Origin: Euryodendron excelsum
Lineage: Eukaryota; Streptophyta; Magnoliopsida; Ericales; Pentaphylacaceae
Length of the DNA stretch: 64,000 nt
Assembly: GCA_033060915.1 (NCBI GenBank)
Contig: CM065383.1
Span: 14,520,001 to 14,584,000 of the forward strand
Direction of reading: 5' to 3'
A program made the translations under genes and the position numbers. Below, piece by piece: positions 36,608 through 48,228 of this stretch. Each line of letters starts with the position of its first letter. The first letter of the stretch is position 1. The notes beneath the pieces are model-generated. The model was not told where the DNA came from, did not search any database, and saw only the letters and a program-made list of their open reading frames with translations.

Positions 36608-37152
36608 GTTGATGAGCATGTGCAGATGGAGATCATGAACCACAGATCATCGAAGCTCCCAAATTTAATTAGATTAAGGAGGTAACTCACTGATCATTTT
36701 GGCATGTTCATGTTAATAAAAATCATGCCTGTGTAGGTATATTGGCATATTTTTTATATCAGGTCAATGGAGTTCTTAGTGACTGAAAGGGGTTAATCAA
36801 GAGCCTTCCTTACAACATACATAATGTACTTCTTTTGTTCATGTTTCTAAAGCAAAATATTAATAAAAATGGAAAAGGAAAAATTATGGGCTTACCAAAT
36901 TAAGCTACTAGAGTGCTTAAAGATGTGGTTCCTGTTGAAATTGCTTCTTATTTGGGGGGGAGGGTGGGTAGCCTCTGGTTATTTGCTCTTGCTTCTATTC
37001 AAGATCCACAAATTGAAATGCCCAGCAATGGAGTCTTGCCTTGTGGATCCTGCTCTACTTAAGTCTTTGTAGTCATGGAATATGTAGCAGGAGGAGAACT
37101 TGCTGAAAGAATATGCAATTCACTTGGATTCAGTGAGGAAGAGTTAAATTAA
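36608..37152 (+). pseudogene. SnRK2-type protein kinase relic (two exons)
   Basis: Two fragments match consecutive exons of plant SnRK2 kinases, the osmotic-stress and ABA-signalling Ser/Thr kinases. The first, 36608-36681, is bordered by TTTACAG and GTAACT. It reads VDEHVQMEIMNHRSSKLPNL, equal to the family's [20 protein letters not shown] block, which includes the kinase alphaC helix Glu. The second, about 37032-37152, reads VVMEYVAGGELAERICNSLG and then FSEEE, equal to [25 protein letters not shown] at the hinge. It has an in-frame TAA upstream and ends in TAA at 37150. Kept splice borders argue against a processed copy. The glycine loop, catalytic loop and activation segment were not found, so this is a remnant of a genomic duplicate. 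Confidence 0.75.
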
Positions 37153-38429
37153 ATTAGGGAAATGATGACGCAAATCTTGCACTACTTAATGCATGTTATA
37201 GCTATTAACGGAGATTTGGCAAAGCTATTGTTTTCTGTAGTGTTAAGAGCCAATTTGGAGAAATGTTGTCTTTTAATAACAATATGGGATTTGAATGCAA
37301 TGTTTTTGGCTGTTGCAGGATGCTGAAGGTGCTGCCATGGGACTAATCTAGGGTTTACATCTGGCTCAGACTCAGGACTTACTGGCTGTGGTACTACATT
37401 GTTTACTGTTACTAATCAAATCTTCCCTTTTCTGGTGCTATCCTATTTATAACTTATTTGTCTATCAGATTACTCTTTTGCTGCTTTTTCTGTTTTATAA
37501 CAGTTCATTTTTGTAGTTTCATCTTGTCCCTCGGTGAGGATTGGAGGAAATTTGTACATTGGCAATTATACGGGTCCATTTTTTTATCGTCCTACAGTAG
37601 AACTTTCTTGAAGGAATTGCACCATAGAGAGGCCATGTTGGATTCATTTACCACTAACATGAAGTCATGCAAATTTGTAGACATAGGTAATCTCGAACCT
37701 ATATGAAGTCGAATTAACAGAAAGGTTGTACACACCCAACATGAATTCTCCTTTTTTTCAGCTCTTTGGCGGGGTAAAAGCCCTAATCTGGCTCTATGAC
37801 AGACATGGCTGTTGTGAAACTAACTTTAAGCCCTAATCTAGCTTTATGCCAACAAAAGGATTGGAATGCTATTATAAAGGTTCTTTGGGTTCAAATTGTT
37901 TAAATGCTGTGTGAAACTGATCCACCCGGATTGCGTAACAGATGTTTGTCTCAATGATTCATCTCATCTCTGCATGTAACAGCGTCTTCTTTAGTAATTA
38001 CACCGTAACCTTGAATTTCATATAATGACAAACTATTTAGTTTCCCTTGTGCTCTGTCTCTCTGTGCAAAACATGACTCCCCTGGAGTTATCCTATGTTC
38101 AGCATTAACAAGAATTCTCCATGGCTGACTTTATACAAATTCAGACAGCCTAAAATTTAAACACGCATAAGTTCTACCTTGATGGTTTAAATATCATTGA
38201 GAAGTCGCCCAATTGTGCTCACGTGAATGCATGGACTATTGCATTCTGCACTTGTTAAAGCTGCATCTGACAATTCTGATCTAAGAACATAATGAGTTAC
38301 AAGAAGAATAGTTCCTAAGGTAATTGTTTCACACCTGTTTGACATATGTTCATCCATGGTTGGCACTATCTTGTTTCTCCCCCACCCAAACTCTCTAAAA
38401 TTAAGGAGTTAATTGTACCTTTACCCCCT
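37153..38429. other. AT-rich noncoding interval
   Basis: No gene or transposon terminus is supported. A short open segment follows a GCAG at 37315-37318 but matches no family I recognise. Confidence 0.5.
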
Positions 38430-39230
38430 ATACCCCTATACTATAACTCAGTATTACTTAATTTCACTAAACTAACAAATTGATGTATTTGCACCCCTTT
38501 AAAGTATTGTAAATTTTTTTTTTTGGGTCTACACTGTTCATGAAATAGGCAAATTGACATTTTTAGCCATTCTGTCATGTATGTTAGTTTTTGAATAGCA
38601 AGAATTATATTCCAAATAAGGTCATAGTTGGAATATAAATCTTGTTGCTCAAAGACTAAATACATGGTATGAAAAGTTAAAAATGTCAATTTCTCAATTT
38701 TGTCAACGGTCTTAAGACATAAAAGAATTATACTTTGAAGGGTATAAATATAACAATGTTTTAGTTTAGAGAGGTTAAGTGATTCTGAATTATAGTTTAG
38801 GATGAAAATTTAATCAACCCTTGAAATTATTCAAGATGAGAAAGCTGACAAATGGCACAAGCTTCGTCAAACTATTCTTTATTGATTATTCATATTTGTT
38901 TTGCATGGACGTACATCCACAAAAGAATTATGATTTTGTTAGCCTCTTTTCACATTTGTGTTTGTACCCTCACATGTTTTCACACACAACTGATTTAAGA
39001 TTAATTATGCTAGCATTATTCTCTACCCACAACATCATTTTCATCAACTGGGACTCTGTGTGATAGGCACAAAAATTTACAATTTGTTAATCCTTTTCAT
39101 AATGCCATAATCAGGTTACCTAATGAGCAGGAAACATAGAACTATTTTCCCACAATAGAAACATCACAAAACGAAGCTCAAGATTTTAACAGTTCATTGT
39201 AATTGAAGATTGGCTAGCCCAAAAATTTAT
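38430..39230. repeat. AT-rich dispersed repeat, copy 1
   Basis: Shares long diverged blocks with copy 2 (39240-40500) and copy 3 (52300-53912). Examples are TTGGAATATAAATCTTGTTG, AATTATTCAAGATGAGAA and CTGACAAATGGCACAAGC. Its right part (38990-39220) is repeated again at 41450-41690. It lacks the cysteine-rich exon present in copies 2 and 3. Confidence 0.75.
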
Positions 39231-39239
39231 CAGATAGTA

Positions 39240-40500
39240 AATCGTTATTAGATATTGGGATTGAAATAATGGAGGGAGTAATTACACTTCTACTATCTTA
39301 ACTATGAATAAGAATAATTTGACTCCTTAAACTAAAAAATCTTCTCACGTTGACTCCTTAAAAAGTCTAAATTGATATCACATCACCCTTCTGATTATAG
39401 ATTTGTTAGAAAAATGGATAAAATTTGTCACATAACTGCACATCATTGGTTCCCACTTTGGTGGAAAATGTGTGTGTGTGTGAGTTTATAAGCCTCAAGT
39501 TCTGCATCCCATTTTAACGGGTTGCGTCGGATTTGGCTTCATAAAAAAAAAAATCAAACTCCTGGCTTGTTGCATATTCTCCGGTCTTTGAGTATGCACC
39601 CAATTTAGGTGGGGCTGGTCTTTGAGTATGCACCCAATTTAGGTGGGGTTTTCGGGTCTAAGATCATATGGGGTTTGTGTTTATAAGTCTCAATCTCCGC
39701 TTTTCATTTTAATGGGTTGCATGGGGTTTGGCTTCATAAAAAATAAAAAAAAAAACTTGCGCATGATCAAAAATGATGTCCTTTAGACAAAATAACCATT
39801 GGATCAACATACAAGAAATTTTTAGACAAAATTACTCTCAAAAGATGAGGAAAATTTATCTTTGCAATAAATGTATTTGTCTGTTTGGGAAAAAATTTAG
39901 AAAATTATGGATAAAAAAATTACAAAATTTCAAGTAGGCATGAGGTCATATTTGGAATATAAATCTAGTTGTTCAAAGACTAAAGTATATGGCAGAAAGA
40001 TTGAAAGTGTTAATTTGCCTATTTTGTTAACAGTGTAAATATTGAAAAGAATTATGATATTTTAAGGGGTGTAAATATTATCTCTTGTAGTTTAGGAAGG
40101 CTAAGTGATATTAAATTATAGTTGAGAAGGTGAAATTATAATTAATTCTTTAAATTATTCAAGATGAGAATGTTGAAATTTGACAAATGGCACAAGTCTC
40201 ACCAAACTATTCTTTATTATTTTATTCATAATTATTTATATGAATGCATTGTTGTGCAGACACTTACATCTACAAACAAAGTTTATAGTTTTGTTAGCCT
40301 CTTTTGACATTGACATTCGCCTAGACATTCTGCCATACTTGAATAACAACCACCACAACAACAAATGTTTCCGCGAACACACTTGCAAGGTTTTCAACTA
40401 GTCCACGGGGTAACACCATTGTCCATAAGCCTTCTAGTTCTGAAATTTGAAACTCCTCCAAGATCATGTTCTCCTTCATTGTTGTCAACATTGCCTTTAA
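39240..40500. repeat. AT-rich dispersed repeat, copy 2
   Basis: Aligns with copies 1 and 3. It also shares 39260-39440 with 52310-52520 (TCTAAATTGATATCA...). A 32-bp unit with GAGTATGCACCCAATTTAGG is duplicated in tandem near 39592-39655. Its right end carries exon 2 of the small cysteine-rich gene relic. Confidence 0.75.
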
Positions 40501-40797
40501 AAAAAAAAAAAAAAGAAAAAAGAAAAACGAAATGCATATAGAGATTAAAACCTTAGATATAAATGTTAGAAGAAAAGAAAATACTCACAATGTTCATCTT
40601 TTGTTAAAATATATGCCATATTAAAATTCACCCAATTACAGCAAAATCCAATGGGGAAGGGGTGCTCGCATGGGAAAAAACGAAGGAAAAAAAACGAGAA
40701 AATACCATTGCGATTTACATTCCTGAAAAGCCAAGAGTGTGAGCAACACAAAATAGAAGAGAGCTAAGTGAGCCATGATGTAATTTTTAGTTGCCAT
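40318..40797 (-). pseudogene. small secreted cysteine-rich peptide gene relic (two exons)
   Basis: On the minus strand an ATG at 40797 (or in-frame at 40776) opens a signal peptide: MAHLALFYFVLLTLLAFQEC, followed by KSQ. A donor CAATG|GTATTT lies at about 40706. A T-rich intron of about 210 bp ends in TTTAAAG near 40495. The second exon has the cysteine pattern PCKCVRGNICCCGGCYSS (about 40330-40390), preceded by an in-frame stop. The related copy at 53760-53860 keeps CKC...NICCC..CY in the same frame, so this frame was once protein-coding. Signal peptide, single intron and cysteine-rich exon are typical of plant small secreted peptides (defensin-like, ESF1 or MEG-like). I cannot place it in a named family. 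The stop and the exon-phase mismatch indicate a pseudogene. Confidence 0.45.
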
Positions 40798-40848
40798 GAA
40801 GGTTTGAGAGGAGACTATTGTGGACTAGTAACCACTAGCCATTTCGAG

Positions 40849-40855
40849 TTTTATA
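40849..40855 (-). promoter_or_regulatory. TATA box of the cysteine-rich gene relic
   Basis: GGGTATAAAACTCG on the minus strand lies about 55 bp before the ATG at 40797. Confidence 0.5.
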
Positions 40856-43379
40856 CCCATTCAATCATGGCAATTACCAAAATTCATCAAATTTAGTAAA
40901 ACATTAAATGCGATATCTAAAAATTTGGTAAAGCACAAAAGCATCAAATTTGGTAAGGCATTAAATCCATCAAAATTTGTGAAGCATTAATTATGATATC
41001 TCAAATTAATAATGGATTGGATTTTCATAATCGATTTGGATCTTGTCTATTCTATTAAAAAAAAGAAAGTTTAATTTTGATGCACTGACAGTATAAAATT
41101 TTGAAAAAGACTAATTCATAGACCTTGCCCGACGGTAACAAGAGAAGGAAACATTAATTAACAAGGGAGTCGGAATTGAAGAACGAATGAGTAGGGGAGA
41201 TATTTTCCCGCCTTTAACATCTTTTCTTCACACCAACCAACTCCATCTTTACAAAGAGGAATGAAAAATTTTCCTCATATTGAATAATGAATTACTGCAA
41301 AAGCCGGATATTGCTTTTTTATTTATTTATAAAGAGTTTACTATACTGCTACCTATTGAACACGCTTTCTTGCTAAAGAGAATATAGAAATATTAATGTT
41401 TGCTGATATGTTAAAAAAATTATGTTTAATGCAAAATGAAGTACTTTTCACGCAACTAATTTAGCCTCATCTCTAGATTAAGATTAACCATACTAGCATT
41501 CTTCTCTAACCTCAATATCATTTTCATCAGGGGGAGACCCTGTACTATAGGCACAAAAAATTCCCAATTTGTTAATCTTTTTCATAAAGCCATAATCGGG
41601 TTCGGAAACGGGCAGGAAACACATTATTCTTTTCCCACAGTGAAAACATCACAAAAAGAACTCAACATATTAATAGTTTGAGACAATTAAGAATTGACTG
41701 CAACTGAAGATTGGCTAACTCAAAACTCATGAGACAATAATTCATTTTAAAAGACTGTTCATGTAGTTAATTACTTTTATTCATTTGGATAAACTATGGC
41801 ATGATGTGGTGGAATGTAAGATGGGGTATTATAGCCATTCAACCATTTGAGTTTTGTCATTACCTCAAAAAGAAAACCATTTAAACTTGGTAAAGCATTA
41901 TATACAACATCTCAAAATTAGGAAATCATTAATTATAACACCTCAAAGAAATGATTGTTTGAATCTTCATAATAGATTAATGTACCCTCCGTTGTATTAA
42001 TTAGAGAGTTCACATGTCATCAAAATAAAGGAATGATATGAAGACATCAGCTACGGCATTTTTTTTTTTTTAATGCAAGGCCTAGGGGAAAGGAAAGGGG
42101 TTGATGGGACTTAAATGCTCACGAATGAGTGGGTCTAAAATACCTCAACCATTGTGGCAAACCTAACGCATGCAAAACTCAAATGAAGTGGGTCTATGGC
42201 ATCATAAACCACCTGAATCTTTGATGTGATGTTTAAAAAATAAAATTTTATTGCAAGATGAAGTACTTTTTGCATACAACTGATTTAACTTCGACTGTTA
42301 AGCGAACTAAAAAATTGATTGAGTCTTGAGTCACTGGTTCAATCGGAATTGAACCGCAAAGTCATACATATTTATGACATACAAAAACTACCTAAATCAG
42401 TATCGTTTCGCAAACTGAGAACAACATAAAATTCTTTCACTTAACGAAGATTAAATACTTGCACCCAAAGTATAATTCCAACCCTCCGCGGAAAAGGCCC
42501 CTTTTTTGTTGTTAATCAAGCTCCATTTTAGTTGCCTTTGGCACTTGTGTTTGCACGAAAGGTACATATGGGTTAGTTTAGTTTGAGTTAATACCAAATC
42601 TGACCCGATTCGACCACCTTCGACTGTATGATGAGGGTATTGCCCATGGCAGGTCGGTTTTGATTCTACTCGGCTAAGTGAGATTCTAAATCAAAACCGA
42701 ACCTATCACCTCGATTTTAAAAATTTTGGAACTAGGTCTGAAACAAAGCACAAAAAAATTTGAACCAGTCCAACCTAATATACTCGGTTTCGGTTCGGGT
42801 CTTGACTTATTCAGGTCATTTGTGCACCCTGATTTGTACTTTGTATCCTTCTTAAATTTCGATCTATTGTTACTAGAAACAGGATAATAATCATTTCAAA
42901 AAGGGGTTAAAGATTATGTAATATTCGTAAACTCCTTATCTTACATAGGGTCCACAGGGACCTACTACATGCTTCATCTGTTCCATTGCATTGAGGAAAA
43001 ATACATATATGTGTGTAGATAGACAACACAACCAAAATGGCAAAATCTGTTGAGAATGGAAGGGCACTGTGTGGTCAGACAAATCACGGGTTGGAATCAA
43101 GAATCTGAACCAGGAAACCATTTCCATTTTAGCACGGATACTTATAGTGATGGAAAGAGATGCTCCTGATGGTTGGTTTCCCAGGTAGGGATAAGTTGAT
43201 TTGCTTTATAAAAAGAAGATATCAATGAAGGCTTGCCCTGTTCAATGCCTGTCACTCCATCTTGAAACACATTCAATTGGATGCTGTGCAATTCTGATTA
43301 TCCATTTTATGCTATATATATAAATATGTACAACATTTTCAATCACTTTTTTAAAGGCATCTATGGTGATAACTATAGT
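40856..43379. other. AT-rich intergenic region
   Basis: No gene is supported. 41430-41700 repeats the right part of dispersed repeat copy 1 (shared CATAATC, GCAGGAAACA and TGAAGATTGGCTA blocks). The short string AATTTGGTAAAGCA recurs several times near 40900-41900. Confidence 0.5.
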
Positions 43380-43570
43380 AAAAGTTTGAGAAAAGCTATC
43401 AACTTCATGGAAACTCCGTAACCAGATAAGCCAAAGTCCAGAGTAATTGTCATGATAGTAAATGAGATTAAGGGCTATTATGAACATGGTAAAATCTGTG
43501 AAGAAGGGTAATCTAGCTAGCTAGCTTGGAAGCAAACATGGTCCCAATTCAAGCTCTAGTGGCTTAACGA
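43380..43570 (-). repeat. dispersed repeat, inverted relative to 28565-28770
   Basis: Read on the minus strand it gives TTGAATTGGGACCATGTTTG, AGATTTTACCATGTTCATAA and CATGACAATTACTCTGGAC, in the same order as at 28565-28770. Diverged, so old. Confidence 0.6.
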
Positions 43571-43879
43571 AATTTTATTGCAGTGGTAACTATCCCTAGA
43601 GGCATCAAATTATCATATCTTATCAAATTGATTAAGATACCGTAAATTTTAGATTTGATTCTTAACTTTGCCACGAACATGCTGAAAATTTCCTAATGTG
43701 ATGGCATTGATCAAATCAACAGGTCTGGTCACTTTCAGATTCATTTAATCCCTACAATATACTTGGTAAAAGGGGGGACATACCCTAGGAGCTAGGCCAG
43801 GCCACCTGGGGTCCATACCCCAAAAGGGTGCTCCTCATCTGTGCCCTTAATTAATAATGCTCGCTCTCAATGGATTGTT

Positions 43880-44060
43880 TTACGCATTTCTTAAACATAC
43901 CCCTCCAGCTCCACTTAATAGTTAGTTTAGTGGATAAGGACTTGAATTTCTTCTTGCAATGTTTGGGTTTGAATCTCTATAGTTGTTCAGTGAGACTAAA
44001 TATCTTATTCAGTACCAAAAGCACGAGGTAGATGATTATGTGCTGTTAAGGAGCAATACT
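43880..44060 (+). repeat. possible tRNA-derived SINE
   Basis: TAGTTTAGTGG at 43923-43933 resembles a Pol III A box and GGTTTGAATC at 43966-43975 resembles a B box, at tRNA-like spacing. No tRNA fold was found. No 3' tail or target duplication was identified, so this is tentative. Confidence 0.3.
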
Positions 44061-44139
44061 CCCTAGCAAATGTATGGAATAACCTATCTTCATATTTATT
44101 TTATGGAATCAAAAAAGAAAGATACCCTCTAGCGGAGGG

Positions 44140-44367
44140 GGGAAGACCATTCGCATGGACCTATGGAGCTTACAACTTAAATTTATTAATGTTCCTTCTT
44201 TCCAGCACCTATTATATCTTGAGCAGGGACCTGGTAAAGGGCACTTCTAGGAAAATTGCATCCAAAGTAAGAATAGCCATGTAAAAGGCTTATGCATGGA
44301 AGGGGTCTCTCATTCTAACATGTTGGCTGCGATAGAATGTGTCTATAAAAGATGGGGTACATGTATC
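44140..44367 (+). pseudogene. subtilase fragment, copy with element C inserted
   Basis: The segment reads VKGTSRKIASKVRIAM, a stop, KAYAWKGSLILTCWL and then a KDGVHV-like frame. This corresponds to GLAKGTARGIAPKARVAMYKAC and AIKDGVH of the subtilase at 12150 and 16790. The same 230 bp recurs at 51907-52140. This copy ends where the element C LTR begins (GTACATGTATC, then TGTAGG). It has a TAA/TAG-type stop in the conserved Met-Tyr-Lys block and cannot code. Confidence 0.7.
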
Positions 44368-44954
44368 TGTAGGTGGGATTTTCTAAGAAGGTCGAGCCAA
44401 ACACTCAAGTCCATGTTGATAAGTCCAAACTCTCTGCAGGAAAAAAAAGTTAGAATGAGTCGACCCTTGTTGGGCCGATCACACTCTGATGATTAAGTTA
44501 GCAAGCTTAAGTAAGAGTAGAACGAATAAGAGTCGTGTATACTTGGGGTTAATTGTCCATACTTGACTCTTGAGGGTTTGGATATTTATAGTGTGATCGA
44601 TGGAGTGTTTTGCTCCTTGCCTACTAGCAGATCATCATGGCCGGCTGAGTAGGCTTCACTGCATACCGCCAACAGACCGCGTGTAGGGCCTGCCTTACTG
44701 CCGCTGAGGAATCCGGCTGACCGGACGTGCATGTCGACATTGCGTGAGAAGCCATTGACGCATTTAATGTTGGTCAACTCTGCATTTAATACTCAGAGAC
44801 TACTAGCGGTTTGAGCTCACCTTTTGCGATTTGGGCCAAGGTCGGCGGCTTAAGCCTGATCGTATAGTTCTGAATTTGGGCCACCAAGCAGCCCAACTGT
44901 AAATCGTGTAGATTGGGCCTAACCAGATAGGTTGAGCCGTGTGCTGTTGCCCCA
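44368..44954 (-). repeat. 3' LTR of element C (about 587 bp)
   Basis: On the minus strand it begins TGGGGCAACAGCAC after a purine run and ends CACCTACA. A TATAAATA lies near 44584-44591 (minus). No second LTR is available to confirm the ends, so these are inferred from the PPT, the TG...CA rule and the sharp junction with host sequence that continues uninterrupted at 52130-52145. Confidence 0.6.
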
Positions 44955-44970
44955 AAATTGCCCCCCAGCC
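44955..44970 (-). promoter_or_regulatory. polypurine tract of element C
   Basis: GGCTGGGGGGCAATTT on the minus strand lies directly before the LTR start, comparable to the tracts of elements A and D. Confidence 0.6.
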
Positions 44971-45110
44971 TTTGCGTCGTTTTGCATTTTCGAACGGCCA
45001 ACGACTGCAACGGGTCATAATGGAACCCCTTCAAGTGTGCGACCATTCCTATGGTTACCAGGCCACACAGACGGTGGGGATTGAAAGTTCTGTGGACAGG
45101 CTGCCATCGA

Positions 45111-45197
45111 ACCAACGGCCGATGTGACGGTCTGATGGTGCGACATGACTGCTGCCGTTTTCTCACACACAAATCGATGGCTTGGATGTATATAAAG
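45111..45197 (+). promoter_or_regulatory. antisense promoter of the element C aORF
   Basis: TATATAAAG at 45189-45197 lies about 165 bp before the likely aORF ATG at 45359, with an MSA-like ACCAACGGCC at 45111. Sequence after the TATA box is pyrimidine-rich and leader-like. This supports separate transcription of the aORF opposite to pol. Confidence 0.5.
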
Positions 45198-45358
45198 GGA
45201 GGGTGCCTTTTCTGATGAAAGGCACTTCGTTTTTCTTTATCTCTCTGTCTAGCGTGTGCGTTGCGAGTCTCAACTCCCATCATTGTAAGGTTTTCTCAGC
45301 CCACATATCTTTCACTCTTCCTTTTATTTTCCTTATCGTTCTCGACGGCTGTCCCCTG

Positions 45359-47584
45359 ATGGCATCCCGTCTTAGGAAAATGTTAGAGGGTCCAGTGGCC
45401 ATTACCGCTTTTAGGGCTAGGTTCGAGATCCTAGATGAGATCAGCTTAGAGCTAGTCAATCCCAATGATCACCGTATGGAGGAGACCGAGAAGGGAGTAC
45501 CATTCCCAATTATTGCTATTGTGGAAGGGGGCCTTAGGTTTCCCCTCTATCCTACACTCCAGAAATTTATAGTAAAAAATAAGGTGTCGCCCTCCCAGTT
45601 GTTGTCGAATATTTATAGGATCATTTTTAGCATGCTTGAAATCAATCGACACCTAGGTGTGAACCTGCGGCTTGCCGAACTTATCTACTGCTATACACTC
45701 TGTAAGGTCAGGGGCAGTTCCAAAGTGTATATGCGAGTTATAGATTCGACCAGGGAGTTAGTAAAATGTCTACCCTCCTCTGGGAAGGGCGTTGAAGACG
45801 TTAGAATCTGGGTAACCGGGGCTTGGGAGTTCGACAACATTCTTGAGGGAGAAAGACCGGCCTTCCGATGCTCTAAAGTTCCCCTCAAAATAGGTTTGAT
45901 GCCGACCTCTTATTTTGCGTGCTTGATTTATTTCTAATGTGTGTTTGAACTTGATTGTGACATTTTGCAGAGCAGAAGAAGCGGTCAATAGTATGAAATT
46001 GGATCGTTAATCACGCCGATTTGAAAAGGTTCTAGACTTTCGTGGTGAAGGCAGACTGAGGCATGTTGCTCGGACTGCCCATGTACTGCTCAACTACCCT
46101 CTCCACTACTCAACTTTCACGGCCAACACAGGAATCCCACAGAGCATCCTTGGGAGCTTGGCCAAGAAGAGCGCTGAGGGAGACTTTGAGGATATTCCGG
46201 TTGGCGTTACTATCGAAAGGGTACATGCCCTTACTGGAGTGACAGTTACAGTTGCTCCTCCGTTAGAGCCCGTTGTTGAAGAACTACATGAGGCCCGCTC
46301 AAAGTCGAACAGTTTGGTCTTGAGTTTGTCGCCACTTATGGTCCCAGACCACCGAGTTAGAGTTCCAGTCAGAACGCAAGAGTCCACCCCATCCCCCAGC
46401 GAGGAAGACACTATGAATTTAAGGGAGAGGATGTTTGCTACAGCTGGAAAGCCACTGAAAACTGCTGCCACAACTTCTGCTGATCCTCCATCTACCAAAC
46501 TGGAGACCGCCCCTGTGGTGGAAGCCGCTCTTGTTCAAAAGAGGCCGAAAACTAGGTAACAAAAGAAAAGGGCGCCTGAAGTTGCCGCACCGCCCTCGGC
46601 ACCCAAGAAACCAAGGGGGAATGGGGCGATGGAGGAAGTCGGCGAGGTTGTTACAGTCACGCCAGAAATTTTGGGCCGCCTTATGACGACGACAACTAAT
46701 TCAATGATCGACCAAGTCGAGGTTGCTTTCGACATCATGAAGAGTGTTCTTCCAAGGAAGGACGTTGCCAAGATGGGAGCGGTGAGTGACACAGGCGTCT
46801 TCGTTGGGGCATTCCATGACTCTCTGCTTGTAAGTCGACATCGCCTTTCAATTTGTTTAGAGATTTCGCCCATACTTGCTTTAAAATAAACTTTTGCTTT
46901 TTGGTGTAAGGTTGCCTGAATTCTTTGGAGGTGATGACCCGCTACCAGAAACTTACCAAGAAGCACCACCAACTCATAGAAGAACATGGTTGTTTAAAAA
47001 AGGAGTGGATCGATGCTAACAAAGATCGGATCACCTTCAAGAAACAGGCTGAACAAGCTTTTGCCGAACTCAAGATGGTGCAAGCAGACTATGAAAAGAG
47101 GGACAAGGAGGTGACAGACCTCCAAAAGAAATTTGATGTGCAGTCCATGGATCTGTACAAGGCCAATTCAGAGATCGAGGCATTCCAAGTTGAGGTGGCC
47201 AAGTTCAAGGTGGAGGAAGAGGCCGTAATGAAGAAGGGTGAAGAAAGGGTGGCTGACAGAATGGCCCTTGAGATGATGGATCTTAGCCGCGTCATCTTTC
47301 GCCAGGGCTGGAATGGCGGTCTTCTTGTCGCTGGGGTGGACAAGTCCTCTGAAGTCTAGCATTTGTGCCTTGACTATTTTGACACCACTGAGGAAGGTGT
47401 AGTCGACCCACAAAAGGTGGTAGCCAACGCTGAACATCAAAAGAAGCTTGCTTTGGAGGTTGCGGCTAAAAGGGAGAAGGCTGAGAAGGAGAAAGCTGCT
47501 GCCAAATCGTCTAAGGTTGCAGAAGAGACCACAGATAGCTCAGCGGAGAAATCTGTGCAGCCAGAGGAAAGGTCGGCAGTTTGA
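45359..47584 (+). pseudogene. additional antisense ORF (aORF) of element C
   Basis: The ATG at 45359 (MASRLRKMLEGPVAITAFRA) is preferred over the in-frame ATG at 45182, which lies upstream of the TATA box. The first exon (to about 45892, donor AAAATAG|GTTTGA) carries the Transposase_28-like domain: GGLRFPLYPTLQKFIVK, VSPSQLLSNIYRI. It resumes after CATTTTGCAG near 45970 with a stop, then a Ser/Pro-rich linker (46158-46559), a stop, a segment ending near 46828 and a second intron (GTAAGT...GTGTAAG, 46830-46910). A long coiled coil follows (46935-47250) and a Lys/Ala-rich tail to 47584. Length and domain order match the aORFs of A and D. At least three in-frame stops make it a pseudogene. The protein's role is unknown. 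Confidence 0.7.
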
Positions 47585-47761
47585 TCGATTGTAGTTTTTC
47601 TTAGATCTTTTGTAATCAACCTTCGTATTTCTAATTAAAATTTCGTTTTGCCTTTATCTTTTCGTTACTTTCGTTTGTTAAATGTTTAAACAACTGTTCG
47701 GCTACGTGTGATTGTTGAAATTCACTTTACTTTAAGTTCGTATGACTCGTATATCTTTATT

Positions 47762-48120
47762 GGCCGATCTGTCTAATAGGGCCAATCTTTGATGCTTTGT
47801 TCTTTGCTGCCTTCGTTGGCCGACCTGCCCAACTTGGACAAGACTAAGTTTTTTACACTTGATTTTTTGTGGCCTTCTTTGGCCGACCTACCCAACTTGG
47901 ACAGGACCAAGTTTTTTATACTTTGTTTTTTTGTGGCCTTCTTTGGCCGACTTGTCTAACTTGGACAGGACCAAGTTTTTACACTTGGCTTTTGTGGCCT
48001 TCTTTGGCCGACTTGTCCAACTTGGACAGGACCAAGTTTTTACACTTGGTTTTTGTGGCCTTCTTTGGTTGACCTGTCCAACTTGGACAGGACCAAGTTT
48101 TTATACTTGGTTTTTTTTGT
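47762..48120. repeat. tandem array between pol and aORF of element C
   Basis: Six units start at 47762, 47818, 47881, 47945, 48006 and 48067 (period 56-64 bp), each beginning GGCCGACNTGTCCAACTTGG or a close variant and ending TGGCCTTCTTT. Each holds a short inverted repeat, TGTCC, AACTT, GGACA. The array lies between the aORF end (47584) and the integrase end (48229), which face each other. Confidence 0.9.
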
Positions 48121-48228
48121 GTAGTCCTACAATGCTCAGAGTAGATTTGTTTGAACAACTTCATTTTCCATTGATCTCAAAAAAGTTTTACACACTTGTT
48201 GAGTTATTACATCATATGAGACCCTGCA

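Noticed and set aside
44786..45283. 165-codon minus-strand frame across the element C PPT
   Set aside because: It spans the LTR border, PPT and antisense promoter, matches no protein family, and is absent in A and D.
45182..45358. Upstream in-frame ATG for the element C aORF
   Set aside because: It precedes the TATA box at 45189, so it would not be in the transcript. The ATG at 45359 fits better.
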